From Teichococcus aerophilus (lineage in GTDB: Bacteria; Pseudomonadota; Alphaproteobacteria; Acetobacterales; Acetobacteraceae), in assembly GCF_014490485.1 (NCBI RefSeq), contig NZ_JACTVA010000031.1:1-61472 (forward strand): 61,472 nucleotides of DNA. Direction: 5' to 3'. Positions 51,354 to 60,300 of this stretch are shown piece after piece; the first letter of the stretch is position 1; every line of letters begins with the position of its first letter. Below the pieces are notes generated by a model. The model did no database searches, was not told where the DNA came from, and saw only the letters and a program-made list of their open reading frames with translations. The translations under genes and the position numbers were made by a program.

Positions 51354-53156
51354 ATGCACGCCTACCGGACCCATAACTGTGGCGCATTGCGCGCCGATGA
51401 TGCCGGCAAGACCGCGCGCCTCTCCGGCTGGGTGCACCGCAAGCGCGACCATGGTGGCCTGCTGTTCATCGACCTGCGCGACCATTACGGGCTGACCCAG
51501 TGCGTCATCCCCTCCGGCTCCGAGGTGTTCGAGGCGGCTGACGCGCTGCGCGCCGAGAGCGTCATCACGGTGACCGGCGATGTGGTGGCCCGCGAGGGCA
51601 GCACGGTGAACGACAAGCTGCCGACCGGCGCCATCGAGCTGCGGGTCAAGGCGCTGGAGGTGCAGAGCCACGCCGAGGTGCTGCCGATCCAGGTGGCCGG
51701 CGAGCAGGAATTCCCCGAGGACCTGCGCCTGCGTTACCGCTTCCTGGATCTGCGGCGTGAGAAGCAGCACCGGAACATCATGCTGCGCGCCGGCGTCATC
51801 GCCAGCATCCGCCGCCGCATGATCGACCAGGGCTTTACGGAATTCCAGACGCCGATCCTGACGGCGAGCAGCCCGGAAGGCGCGCGCGACTTCCTGGTGC
51901 CCAGCCGTAACCACCCGGGCAGCTTCTATGCGCTGCCGCAGGCGCCGCAGCAGTTCAAGCAGCTGGCGATGGTGGCGGGCTTCGACCGCTACTTCCAGAT
52001 CGCCCCCTGCTTCCGGGACGAGGCGAGCCGCGCCGACCGCTCCCCGGGCGAGTTCTACCAGCTCGACTTCGAGATGAGTTTTGTGACTCAGGAAGACGTC
52101 TTCGCCGCCATCGAGCCGGTGATGGAGGGCATCTTCAACGAGTTCGGCGGGGGCCGGAAGGTGACGCAGGCGCCCTTCCCGCGCATTCCGTACGACACGG
52201 CGATGCTCGACTACGGTTCCGACAAGCCGGACCTGCGGAACCCGCTGAAGATCACCGACGTGACGGAGAGCTTCCGCGACTCCGGCTTCGGGCTGTTCAA
52301 CAAGGTGGTGGCCGGTGGCGGCATTGTCCGCGCCATTCCGGCGCCGGGCGCGGCCGCCAACCCGCGCGGCTTCTTCGATAAGCTGAACGAGTGGGCGCGC
52401 GCCGAGGGCGCCGGCGGCCTGGGCTACATCCAGTTCGCCGTGGACGGGCCCAAGGGGCCGATCGCGAAGAACCTGGAGGCCGACCGCGTCGAGGCCATCC
52501 GCGTGGCCTGCAACCTGCAGCCGGGCGATGCCGTCTTCTTCGCCGCCGGCAAGAAGGACGAGACACCGAAATTCGCCGGCAAGGTGCGTACCAAGCTGGG
52601 CGAGGAGCTGAAGCTGATCGAGCAGGGCGAGTTCCGCTTCTGCTGGATCGTCGACTTCCCGATGTACGAGTTGAACGAAGAGACCGGGCAGGTGGATTTC
52701 AGCCACAACCCGTTCTCCATGCCGCAGGGTGGCCTGGAGGCCCTCAACAGCATGAACCCGTTGGACATCAAGGCCTTCCAGTACGACATCGTCTGCAACG
52801 GCATCGAGCTCTCCTCCGGCGCCATCCGCAACCACCGCCCGGACATCATGATCCGTGCCTTCGAGATCGCCGGCTACACGGCCCAGACGGTGGAAGAACG
52901 GTTCGGCGGCATGCTGAACGCCTTCCGCTACGGCGCGCCGCCGCATGGTGGCTCGGCCCCCGGCATCGACCGGATGGTGATGTTGCTGGCCGACGAGCCC
53001 AATATCCGTGAAGTGATCCTGTTCCCGCTGAACCAGCAGGGCCAGGACCTTATGATGTTCGCACCGGCCCCGGTGGACGCTGCGCGCCTTAAAGAACTGT
53101 CCATCAAGCTCGATTTGCCGCCGGCAAAGGGTGCGGCGGCGCCTAAGACTCCCTAA
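51354..53156 (+). CDS. aspS: Aspartyl-tRNA synthetase (bacterial type)
   Basis: 600 aa class II synthetase. N-terminal OB-fold anticodon domain ([22 protein letters not shown]), then YRFLDLRR, motif 2 [24 protein letters not shown], the bacterial insertion (GAD) domain about 285-420, and motif 3 [18 protein letters not shown]. The full-length bacterial type. In organisms lacking AsnRS such enzymes are often non-discriminating and also charge tRNA-Asn; I cannot decide that from the window. eipB follows 38 nt later on the same strand. Confidence 0.97.
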   Translation: MHAYRTHNCGALRADDAGKTARLSGWVHRKRDHGGLLFIDLRDHYGLTQCVIPSGSEVFEAADALRAESVITVTGDVVAREGSTVNDKLPTGAIELRVKALEVQSHAEVLPIQVAGEQEFPEDLRLRYRFLDLRREKQHRNIMLRAGVIASIRRRMIDQGFTEFQTPILTASSPEGARDFLVPSRNHPGSFYALPQAPQQFKQLAMVAGFDRYFQIAPCFRDEASRADRSPGEFYQLDFEMSFVTQEDVFAAIEPVMEGIFNEFGGGRKVTQAPFPRIPYDTAMLDYGSDKPDLRNPLKITDVTESFRDSGFGLFNKVVAGGGIVRAIPAPGAAANPRGFFDKLNEWARAEGAGGLGYIQFAVDGPKGPIAKNLEADRVEAIRVACNLQPGDAVFFAAGKKDETPKFAGKVRTKLGEELKLIEQGEFRFCWIVDFPMYELNEETGQVDFSHNPFSMPQGGLEALNSMNPLDIKAFQYDIVCNGIELSSGAIRNHRPDIMIRAFEIAGYTAQTVEERFGGMLNAFRYGAPPHGGSAPGIDRMVMLLADEPNIREVILFPLNQQGQDLMMFAPAPVDAARLKELSIKLDLPPAKGAAAPKTP

Positions 53157-53194
53157 CTGTCCGGGAGACCGGATTGACGAAGGAGCTACTGGCC

Positions 53195-54091
53195 ATGCGG
53201 CTGCGCGACTTGCTGGGTACCACCGCTGCCGTGGCCGCCCTGGCCTTTGGATTGTCGCTGCCGGCGGGGGCGCAAAGCCCGACCTCGCCGGCCGCGCCGC
53301 CCGCCACCCCGCCGGCCCCTGCCGCCAACCAGGCGCCCGCGGCCCCGTTGGCGGGGGCGGAGGCCATGGCCTCCCACCGCGCGGCCTACCGGCTGAACCT
53401 GGCCAGCGTGCGGCCGGACGGGCAGATCGGCCAGGCCGAGGGCACCATGGCCTTCGAGGTGCGCGACGCCTGCGATGGCTGGACCACCCGCCAGCGCCTG
53501 GCGCTGACCGTGGTCGACCGCGCGGGCCAGGAAATCCAGACGGCCTCCGACTACTCCACCTGGGAGAGCAAGGACGGGCGGCGCCTGCGCTTCACCATGA
53601 CGCAATCCTCCCAGGGCGCCATCAGCCAGCGCGTCTCCGGCGAGGCCGAGCTGAATGGCGAGAATGGCGGCACCGTCCGCTACGAGGAGCCCGCGGCGGC
53701 GCAGATGACGCTGCCGCCCGGCACCATCCTGCCCATGGCCCACACCATCCGCACCCTGGCGCTGGCCCGCGCCGGGCAGCAGCGGATGCTGGTGACGCCG
53801 CTGTTCGACGGCACGACGGCCGAGGGCGCGCAGGACAGCACCACCCTGCTCTCCGCCTGGACCGCCGCGCAGGCCAACCCGCGCTTCCCGCTGCTGGCCG
53901 ACCAAGCGAGCGCGCGGATGAATATCGCCTTCTTCAACCGCGAGGCCTCGGCCGGGGCCGGCACGCCGGAATACCAGGTGGGGCTGCGCTACTTCGCCAA
54001 CGGCATCGCGGACGACATGAAGATGGACTTTGGCGACTTCACCCTGAACGGGGTGCTGGAAAGTCTGGACCCGCTGCCGCACGATTGCTGA
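53195..54091 (+). CDS. eipB: EipB-family cell envelope protein (DUF1849)
   Basis: 298 aa with a signal peptide (to about AGAQ) and an Ala/Pro-rich linker, then the DUF1849 domain: MASHRAAYRLNLASVRPDGQ, AEGTMAFEVRDACDGWTTRQ and TASDYSTWESKDGRRLRF. EipB is a periplasmic beta-spiral protein needed for envelope integrity in Brucella and is conserved in alphaproteobacteria. Its conserved disulfide is present here as Cys93 (DACDGW) and the C-terminal Cys298. ATG 53195 is chosen because GGAGC is 8 nt upstream; a TTG at 53174 is an alternative. Confidence 0.92.
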   Translation: MRLRDLLGTTAAVAALAFGLSLPAGAQSPTSPAAPPATPPAPAANQAPAAPLAGAEAMASHRAAYRLNLASVRPDGQIGQAEGTMAFEVRDACDGWTTRQRLALTVVDRAGQEIQTASDYSTWESKDGRRLRFTMTQSSQGAISQRVSGEAELNGENGGTVRYEEPAAAQMTLPPGTILPMAHTIRTLALARAGQQRMLVTPLFDGTTAEGAQDSTTLLSAWTAAQANPRFPLLADQASARMNIAFFNREASAGAGTPEYQVGLRYFANGIADDMKMDFGDFTLNGVLESLDPLPHDC

Positions 54092-54151
54092 GGCGGGCGC
54101 GGTCGCCGTTAGGGGGGTTACCCCTCTTCGGCTTTGCTGATGGTGAGGAGG

Positions 54152-54396
54152 AAGGCCAGGGAAAGAATTCCCCGGGCCCCTTCTTTTGCTTTTTCGAGTT
54201 TTTCGGCTGTGGCTGTTGGGCGGTTGGCCCTGAGACCCGGCTGGGTGCGCCGGAGGTCTAGGACCTCCGGCGACTGACGGTTCAGCCCTTGTTGCCCATT
54301 ATGAGAATCTTCAAGCAACGTCCGCTCTCAGCCCTCCAGCGCAACGCCAAACTCGCAGAAAAAAGAAGGGGTCCGGGGAATTCCTTCCCCGGCCTT
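54152..54396. repeat. Family A inverted-terminator repeat, copy A18
   Basis: Between convergent eipB and asparaginase genes. Left arm CCAGGGAA pairs with TTCCCCGG with one A-C mismatch. Inner palindrome CGCCGGAGGTC-TAG-GACCTCCGGCG perfect. Core ACTGACGGTTCAGCCC, right end TCCGGGGAA-TTCC-TTCCCCGG intact. Confidence 0.9.
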
Positions 54397-54436
54397 TCTT
54401 TTCCTGCCCTTCCAGCGCGAATGAAGCGCCCCCCTC

Positions 54437-55435
54437 TCAATACGTCTCGAACATCCGGGAGATCTCCGCCGGGTCCTGGGTGACGGAGAGGGCGAAGGCC
54501 AGCAGGATGCGGGCTTTCTGCGGGTTCAGGTTGTCGGCGGGGATGAAGCCGTCGCGGCCCATCTTCTCGGTACGGACGACGCGGCCGCTGCCGACGCGGC
54601 TGGCTTGCACCACAACCACGCCGGCGGCCATGGCGGCGCGCAGGGCATCGGCCTCCGCCGGGGTGCCGGAGCCGGGGGCGAAGCCGGCGCTGACGATGCC
54701 CCGCGCGCCTGCGGCGACGAAGGCGTTGATGGCGGTGCCGTCCGCATCCGCATGGGCGTAGGCGATGTCGACGCGCGGCAGGACGTCCAGGCCGCGGATG
54801 TCGAATTCGGTGTCGGGCGCGGCGCGGCGCAGGGGGCGGCGGTAGAAGGCGATACGGTCCCCATCCGCGTGACCAAGCGCGCCGAAATCGGGCGTGCGGA
54901 AGGTCTGCAGCCGCCAGGTGGAGGTCTTGGTGACATCGCGGGCGGCGTGGATCTCGTCGTTCAGCAGGACCAGCACCCCGAGGCCGCGCGCCTGCGGGCT
55001 GGCCGCCACCCGCACGGCGTTCAGCAGGTTCATCCCGGCATCGGAGGACAGGGCGGAGGCCGGGCGCTGCGAGCCCACCATCACCACCGGCACCGAGACC
55101 TTGAGGCTGAGGGAAAGGGCGTAGGCGGTTTCCTCCATCGAGGAGGTGCCGTGGCCGATGACGATGCCGGCGAGGCCGGGTTCCTCCGCCTCCAGCCGGC
55201 TGCATTCGCGGGACAGGGCGCGCCAGTCGGTAAAGCCGATACGGGTGGAGATGACGGCGCCATAGGGCACGGCGAAGACATCGGCGACCTCCGCCAGCTC
55301 CGGCACCCGGGCGAGGATGGCGGGGGCATCCATGACGATGCCAGCCACGCCGTAATCCTGGATATCCAGCGGACCGCGCCCGATGGAGGCCATGGTGCCC
55401 CCCGTGCCGATGAACGCGATGCGAGGCTTGGACAT
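54437..55435 (-). CDS. Asparaginase-family protein with altered active site
   Basis: 332 aa of the type I/II L-asparaginase family. First active-site block IGTGGTMASIGRG with the nucleophile Thr14; second block IGHGTSSMEETAYAL, where Thr97 is kept but the catalytic Asp is replaced by Ser98; Lys170 in LLNDEIHAARDVTKTST is present. The Asp is part of the Thr-Asp-Lys triad in known enzymes, so activity may be changed or directed at another substrate. No signal peptide. ATG 55435 fits the family start (MSKPRIAFIG). Confidence 0.88.
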   Translation of the reverse strand: MSKPRIAFIGTGGTMASIGRGPLDIQDYGVAGIVMDAPAILARVPELAEVADVFAVPYGAVISTRIGFTDWRALSRECSRLEAEEPGLAGIVIGHGTSSMEETAYALSLSLKVSVPVVMVGSQRPASALSSDAGMNLLNAVRVAASPQARGLGVLVLLNDEIHAARDVTKTSTWRLQTFRTPDFGALGHADGDRIAFYRRPLRRAAPDTEFDIRGLDVLPRVDIAYAHADADGTAINAFVAAGARGIVSAGFAPGSGTPAEADALRAAMAAGVVVVQASRVGSGRVVRTEKMGRDGFIPADNLNPQKARILLAFALSVTQDPAEISRMFETY

Positions 55436-55571
55436 GCTGGGATCTCCGGGATGGAAAGGCGGAGAACGGTCTAGAACGGCAGCGCGGCGGACAGAAGCCG
55501 CGATTGCTTGGGCCGGGTGCGGTTTGGAGTCTGGGGGTTCGGCGCGCGACAGGGGCATGCAAGGTGGAGCG

Positions 55572-55978
55572 AAGGCCGGGGAAGGAATTCCCCGGGCCCC
55601 TTCTTTTCCTTTTTTCGAGTTTTGCGGGCCGGCCGTTCAATGGGTAGCCTGAGAAGCTGTTTGGATACTCTGGTGGGTCGGTCACGGCGGGCTTTTCCGC
55701 GCCAGCTTTGCTGGTGGCCTGGCCAAATGTCCCCGCACCTGGCTTGCGGCACCTCCGCGCTGGCATAAGAGATCCCGGCCCCGCCTTCAGCCGCCAGAGT
55801 TTCCAAACAGCCTGTCAGGGGGCGGCTGGGCGCGCTGGAAATCCAGGGCCTCCAACGACTGACGGTTCAGCTCTGGTGGCCCATGATTGAAATCATCAAG
55901 CAGTGTCCGCTCTCTGCCTGAAGCGCTGCGCCAAGCTGGTCGAAAGAAGAAGGGGTTGGGGAATTCCTTCCCCGGCCT
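55572..55978. repeat. Family A repeat with nested family C (copy A19)
   Basis: A family A copy of 407 bp; the extra length comes from a 156-bp family C element at 55656-55811 inserted just before the GGCTGGGTGCGCCGG part of A. The inner palindrome has decayed (CGCTGGAAATCCAGGGCCTCC). Core ACTGACGGTTCAGCTC and right end GGTTGGGGAA-TTCC-TTCCCCGG remain. Between the asparaginase and SH3 genes. Confidence 0.85.
55656..55811. mobile_element. Family C element, copy C1 (MITE-like)
   Basis: About 156 bp with inverted ends: left GCTGTTTGGATACTCTGG, right CCAGAGTTTCCAAACAGC. No ORF that could code a transposase. TIR shape and size match miniature inverted-repeat elements or an IS remnant. No clear target duplication is seen at the edges. 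Confidence 0.65.
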
Positions 55979-55988
55979 CCCTGTCGCC

Positions 55989-56738
55989 TCAGCGGGAGGC
56001 GGTGGCGATGGTCTGTGCCGGGGCGGGTGCGCCGGTGCGGGTAATCATGCTGGCATGCACCCAGCCTTCCGGCGCGGTGGCGCCCAGTTGCAGCCAGCCG
56101 CCGGGGGCTTCGGCGAAGATGCGCAGGACGGTGCCGCGCGGCACGACGCGGACGACATCGCCGCCGCCATTCGGGTGGGCGCGCATGTTGCCGGCCTGGC
56201 GGAGGGCGGCGCCGCCCTGGACGGTCTGCTGCTCGGCCTCGATCCGCGCCACGGCGGCGGAGGGGGCGGGGGTCAGGGTGGCGAGGTCGGTCGGCACGAC
56301 CGGCAGGCGGGGTGGGGCGGCGGTGCGCTGCTGGCCGCTGGCGGCGCTGGCGACGCAGCGTGTGTGGCTTTCCACGAAGACGCGGGTGGCCGAGGCGCGC
56401 TCGGTCGCCACATGCTGCTCGACGGCCAGGGAGCCATCCGGCTGGCGGTTGACGATGGCGATGAACGGCGCTGCCTGGCCGCTGCCGACCAGGGCCACCT
56501 GGCCGCAGACGGCCATGCTGCCGGGGGCGGATTGCGGGAAGGTCTGGACCTCACCGATTTCGACGGCCGCGTTCAGGGACTGGCGCAGGCCGGCCTCGGC
56601 GGCGGATTTAGCCTCGCGGGCCAGGGCAGCCTCGGCGGCGGGGCGCGGCAGGCTGGCCTGGTCCGCGGCATCGTCGCACGCGGTCAGGGCGATGAGGGCG
56701 AGAAGGGCGGCAAAGCCGGTGGCCGTCGCGGGGTGCAC
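55989..56738 (-). CDS. SH3-domain lipoprotein
   Basis: 249 aa starting with GTG (V-HPATATGFAALLALIALTAC; lipobox LTAC). A first region (about 35-135) has a Cys-containing fold (MAVCGQVALVGSGQAAPFIAI ... SHTRCVASAA). The C-terminal part (about 175-240) is a bacterial SH3 repeat: GGAALRQAGNMRAHPNGGGD, VVPRGTVLRIFAEAPGGWLQL, GWVHASMITR. Membrane-anchored and facing the periplasm, where such SH3 domains often bind peptidoglycan. Flanked by two A+C composite repeats. Confidence 0.85.
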   Translation of the reverse strand: MHPATATGFAALLALIALTACDDAADQASLPRPAAEAALAREAKSAAEAGLRQSLNAAVEIGEVQTFPQSAPGSMAVCGQVALVGSGQAAPFIAIVNRQPDGSLAVEQHVATERASATRVFVESHTRCVASAASGQQRTAAPPRLPVVPTDLATLTPAPSAAVARIEAEQQTVQGGAALRQAGNMRAHPNGGGDVVRVVPRGTVLRIFAEAPGGWLQLGATAPEGWVHASMITRTGAPAPAQTIATASR

Positions 56739-56942
56739 GGGGGGAGCCTCCCTTGATGGAGCAGGGGTTGGGGGATTTGCGGGAAGAACAAGTCGTCCCT
56801 GCGTGAGTTTCTGAAATTACAGTTTCGGAACGAAATGAGGGGATCAACTCGGCGCGCTTATGGCCTGGGTCACGCCGCTTGGGCGGTCCGTCCGAGCGGT
56901 TGGGGGAAGCTGAAACGAGGGGTGGGCTGGGGTTCGGGGGCG

Positions 56943-57329
56943 AAGGCCGGGGAAAGAATTCCCCGGCCCCCTTCTTTTTTCCGCGAGTTTGGCATCCCGC
57001 TTAGAGACCGCTTGAAAACTCTGCTGGGGCGGTCACGGCGGGCTTTTCCGCGTCAGCTTTTCCGATGGCTTGGCCAAATGTCCCTGTATTTGGCCAAGCA
57101 ACTTCCGCGTTGGCACGGAAATCCGGCCGCGCCCCCCAGCCGCCAGAGTTTCCAAACAGCCCGTGAGAACACAGCTGGGTGCGCCGGAGGTCTAGGACCT
57201 CCAGCGACTGACGGTTCAGCCCGCGTGGCCGATCTTCAAAATCATCGAAGAGCGTCCGCTTTTGCCCTGAAGCACGACGCTAACCTCGCAGAAAGAAGAT
57301 AGGGCCTGGGGAATTCCTTCCCCAGCCTT
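56943..57329. repeat. Family A repeat with nested family C (copy A20)
   Basis: 387 bp, with family C at ~57009-57170 at the same place as in A19. Left hairpin CCGGGGAA-AGAA-TTCCCCGG; inner palindrome CGCCGGAGGTC-TAG-GACCTCCAGCG with one mismatch; core ACTGACGGTTCAGCCCGCGT; right hairpin CTGGGGAA-TTCC-TTCCCCAG. It ends 25 nt after the addA stop and should terminate addA. Confidence 0.87.
57009..57170. mobile_element. Family C element, copy C2 (MITE-like)
   Basis: Left end GCTTGAAAACTCTGCTGG is eroded relative to C1; right end CCAGAGTTTCCAAACAGC is the same. Internal matches to C1 include GGTCACGGCGGGCTTTTCCG and TGGCCAAATGTCCC. No coding capacity. Confidence 0.63.
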
Positions 57330-57354
57330 CCCCCTCCCCGCTCAGCCGTGAGCC

Positions 57355-60300
57355 TCAGGCGCCGGGGGTGTGGCGGTCCAGCAGGGCGTCCGGGAGGGCC
57401 ATGGCGTGGGCGGTCCAGGTCCAGACCAGCCAGCATTCCACGGCGCGGCCGGGCCAGGCTTGCCGCAGCAGGGCGCGGTAGGCAGCCATCTGGCGCAAAT
57501 AGAGGGGCTGGACGGCGGCCAGCTCGGTCGGGGGTGGGCGGTTGGTCTTGTAGTCGAGCACGATGATCCGGTCGGGGAAGATGGCCATCCGGTCCACCTG
57601 GCCGACCAGCTTGACGCTGCCGAGCATGCCGACGAGCGGCGCTTCGGCCAGGGAGCCCGGGCCGAAGGCAGGGGCGAGGCCGGGGATTTCCAGCAGGGTC
57701 AGCACCTCGTCGAGCGTCGCCGCCTGCTCGGGGCGCGAGAGGCCCTGGCCGGGACGGGCGAGGAAGGCGGCGGCGATGGTGCGGCGTTCGTCCAGCGGGT
57801 AGTCGGGCAGGTGCTGCAGCAGGGCGTGGATCATGCGGCCGCGGCGGAAGCGGTTGCCGGCGGGGTCGGCGGCGCCGTGCGGCGCGGCGGTGGGGGTTTC
57901 CTCCTCTCCCGGGAGGGAGGAGGGCGAGAGGGTGGCGAGCGCGAGCTCCGGCGTGGCAGGGCGGTGCACCCATTCCGGCAGGGGCAGCGGCGCGGTGGCG
58001 CCGGCGTGGCGCTGCGCCGGGCGCGGCGCGGCCGTCTGCTCGGAGGAGAACCAGCGGAGCGGGCCGTTGAAGCTGGCGGCGGGTGGCGCGCCGAAGGCGG
58101 TGGGTTCGAAATTGTCCTCCCGCGCGCCGGCGAGGCGGGAGAAGCCCTGGGCGACGAGGTCGTACCAGGAGCCGGGCTTGGGGTCGCCCCAGGCGCAGAC
58201 CAGCAGGCGGTCCTCCGCCCGGGTCAGGGCGACGTAGAGGAGGCGGTTCTCCTCTTCCTCCCGCGCCAGGGATTCGGCTTCGGCCAGTTCCAGCCAGGCG
58301 GGGGCGTGGAAGTCCTTGCGGGCGCGCGGGGCCCAGAAGGGCAAGGGCGGCGCGGCCTCGGACCAGCGGACCGGCTTCTCGCCCCGGCCGCTGCCGACAT
58401 CGGGGATGATGACGACGGGCGCCTGCAGGCCCTTGGCGCCATGGGCGGTGAGCAGGCGGACGGCATCGACGCCGCTCTCCGCCTCGCGCTTCACTTCGGC
58501 ACCGCCACGCCGCAGCCACTGGACAAATCCCTGCAGGCTGGGGGGATGGCGGGATTCGTAGGTCAGGGCGGCGTTCAGCACCTCGTCCAGCGGGTCGGCG
58601 GCATCGGGGCCGAGGCGGGCCAGCAGGCGGGCGCGGCCGCCATGGATGCCGAGGACCTCGGCGATGAGGGTGTGGGGGGTGTGCAGGTCAGCCTGGTCGG
58701 CCAGCTCGGCCAGCCAGTCGGCAGCACGGCCCAGCACGGTGTCGCGGCCACGCTCTTCCAGCACCCGCCACCACAGCGGCTGGGTGCGGTTGTGGGCGAT
58801 GCGGAACAGCTCGTCCTCGGACAGGCCGATCAGCGGGCTTTTCAGCACGGCGGCCAGTTGCAGGTCGTCCTCCGGCAACAGGAGCACGTCGCAGAGCGCC
58901 AGCACGTCTTGCACCGCGATCTGCTCGACCAGCCGCAGCCGGTCCACGCCGCCGACGGCGACGCCGTGGGCCTTCAGCGCGGCGACGAGCAGGCTGGAGA
59001 AGCCGGTGCGGCGGCGCAGCAGCACCAGGATGTCGCCCGGGCGGATGGGGCGGTTGCCCTGAGAGGGCAGCGTCTCCTGCCGCACCATGCGGGCGATGCG
59101 GGCGGCGAGGCTCTCGGCCATCAGCGCCTCGGCATCGGTCTCGGCCACCGCTTCCTCCGGCACCAGCCAGGGTTCGGCGCTGCTGTTGGGAGGCTTTGCC
59201 AGGGGGGGCCAGATCTCGACCAGGCCGGCCTCGCCGAGGCGGTCCGCGCGATGGCTGAGGGTGGTGCCCTCGGCCACGACGCCGCGGCGGGCGGAGCCTT
59301 CGGCGAAGACGGCATCGACCAGGGCCAGCACCGGCGCGGTGGAGCGGAAGGAGACCTGGAGGGGCACGGTCTCGAAGCGCGCGCCGGCCTGCGGCACGGT
59401 GGTGGAGAAATGCTGCTGCCAGCGGGCGAAGCCGGCGGCATCGGCGCCCTGGAAGCCGTAGATGGATTGCTTCTCGTCCCCCACGGCGAAGATGCTGCGG
59501 GGGAGCACGCCGTCGCGAGTGCCTTCGCCGGCGAAGAATTCCTCGGCCAGGCGGGCGGCGATGTCCCACTGGGCGGGGTTGCTGTCCTGCGCCTCGTCCA
59601 GCAGCAGGTGGTCCAGGCCGCCATCCAGCTTGTAGAGCACCCAGGCGCTGCCCGGGTCGGTCAGCAGGCGCTGAGCGGCGACGATCAGGTCGTCGAAATC
59701 CACCGCGCCGGCATGGGCCTTGCGGGTGGCGTAGGCGGCCAGCACCGGCTGCGCCAGGGCCAGCAGCGCCAGGCTGGCGGCGTGCAGCCGCCAGGCCTTG
59801 CGGCTGTCCTCCGCCGCGAAGACACGCTCGGCCTCCGCGCGCAAGATGTCGATTGCTTCGGGGAAATTGTCCTTCAGGCCGCCCTTGGTGGCGAGGGAAC
59901 GGTCGGCATAGGGCTTGCCGTCGCCGGTGAGGAACATCCGCGTCCATTCGTCCCACCGCGCGATGCGGGCGACGGGGGGGAGCGCCAGCCACGCCTTCAG
60001 CGCGGCGCCGCGGCGGCGGTCCCCGTCATTGCCGCTGGCGGCGAGCAGGGCGGCGGCGCGGTCCAGCGCGGGGGGGATGTCGCGGATGGCCTCCGCGACC
60101 GCTTCGGCTTCGTCGCCGCTGGCAGGCAGGGCGAGGCGGCGGCGCAGCACGGCGTCGCAGCCTGGCAGGCCGCCGGCTTGGGCGATGGCGCTGGCCAGCC
60201 GGTCCCGGTCCTTGACCATGGCGCGCAGCGTATCAGCGAAATCCTCCGGGCTGCCGAGGCCGGCGATGGCCTGCACCGCATCCGCTGGCAGGCGGCCGGA

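Noticed and set aside
1141-57329. CRISPR array as explanation of the many repeats
   Set aside because: The copies are 230-470 bp long, spaced kilobases apart in intergenic gaps and have no short regularly spaced spacers; no cas genes are present.
1141-57329. EcoRI sites in the repeat hairpins as cloning or assembly artefacts
   Set aside because: The hexamer is part of a larger symmetrical stem with compensated changes, its flanks differ between copies, and the sites sit at natural gene borders on either strand.
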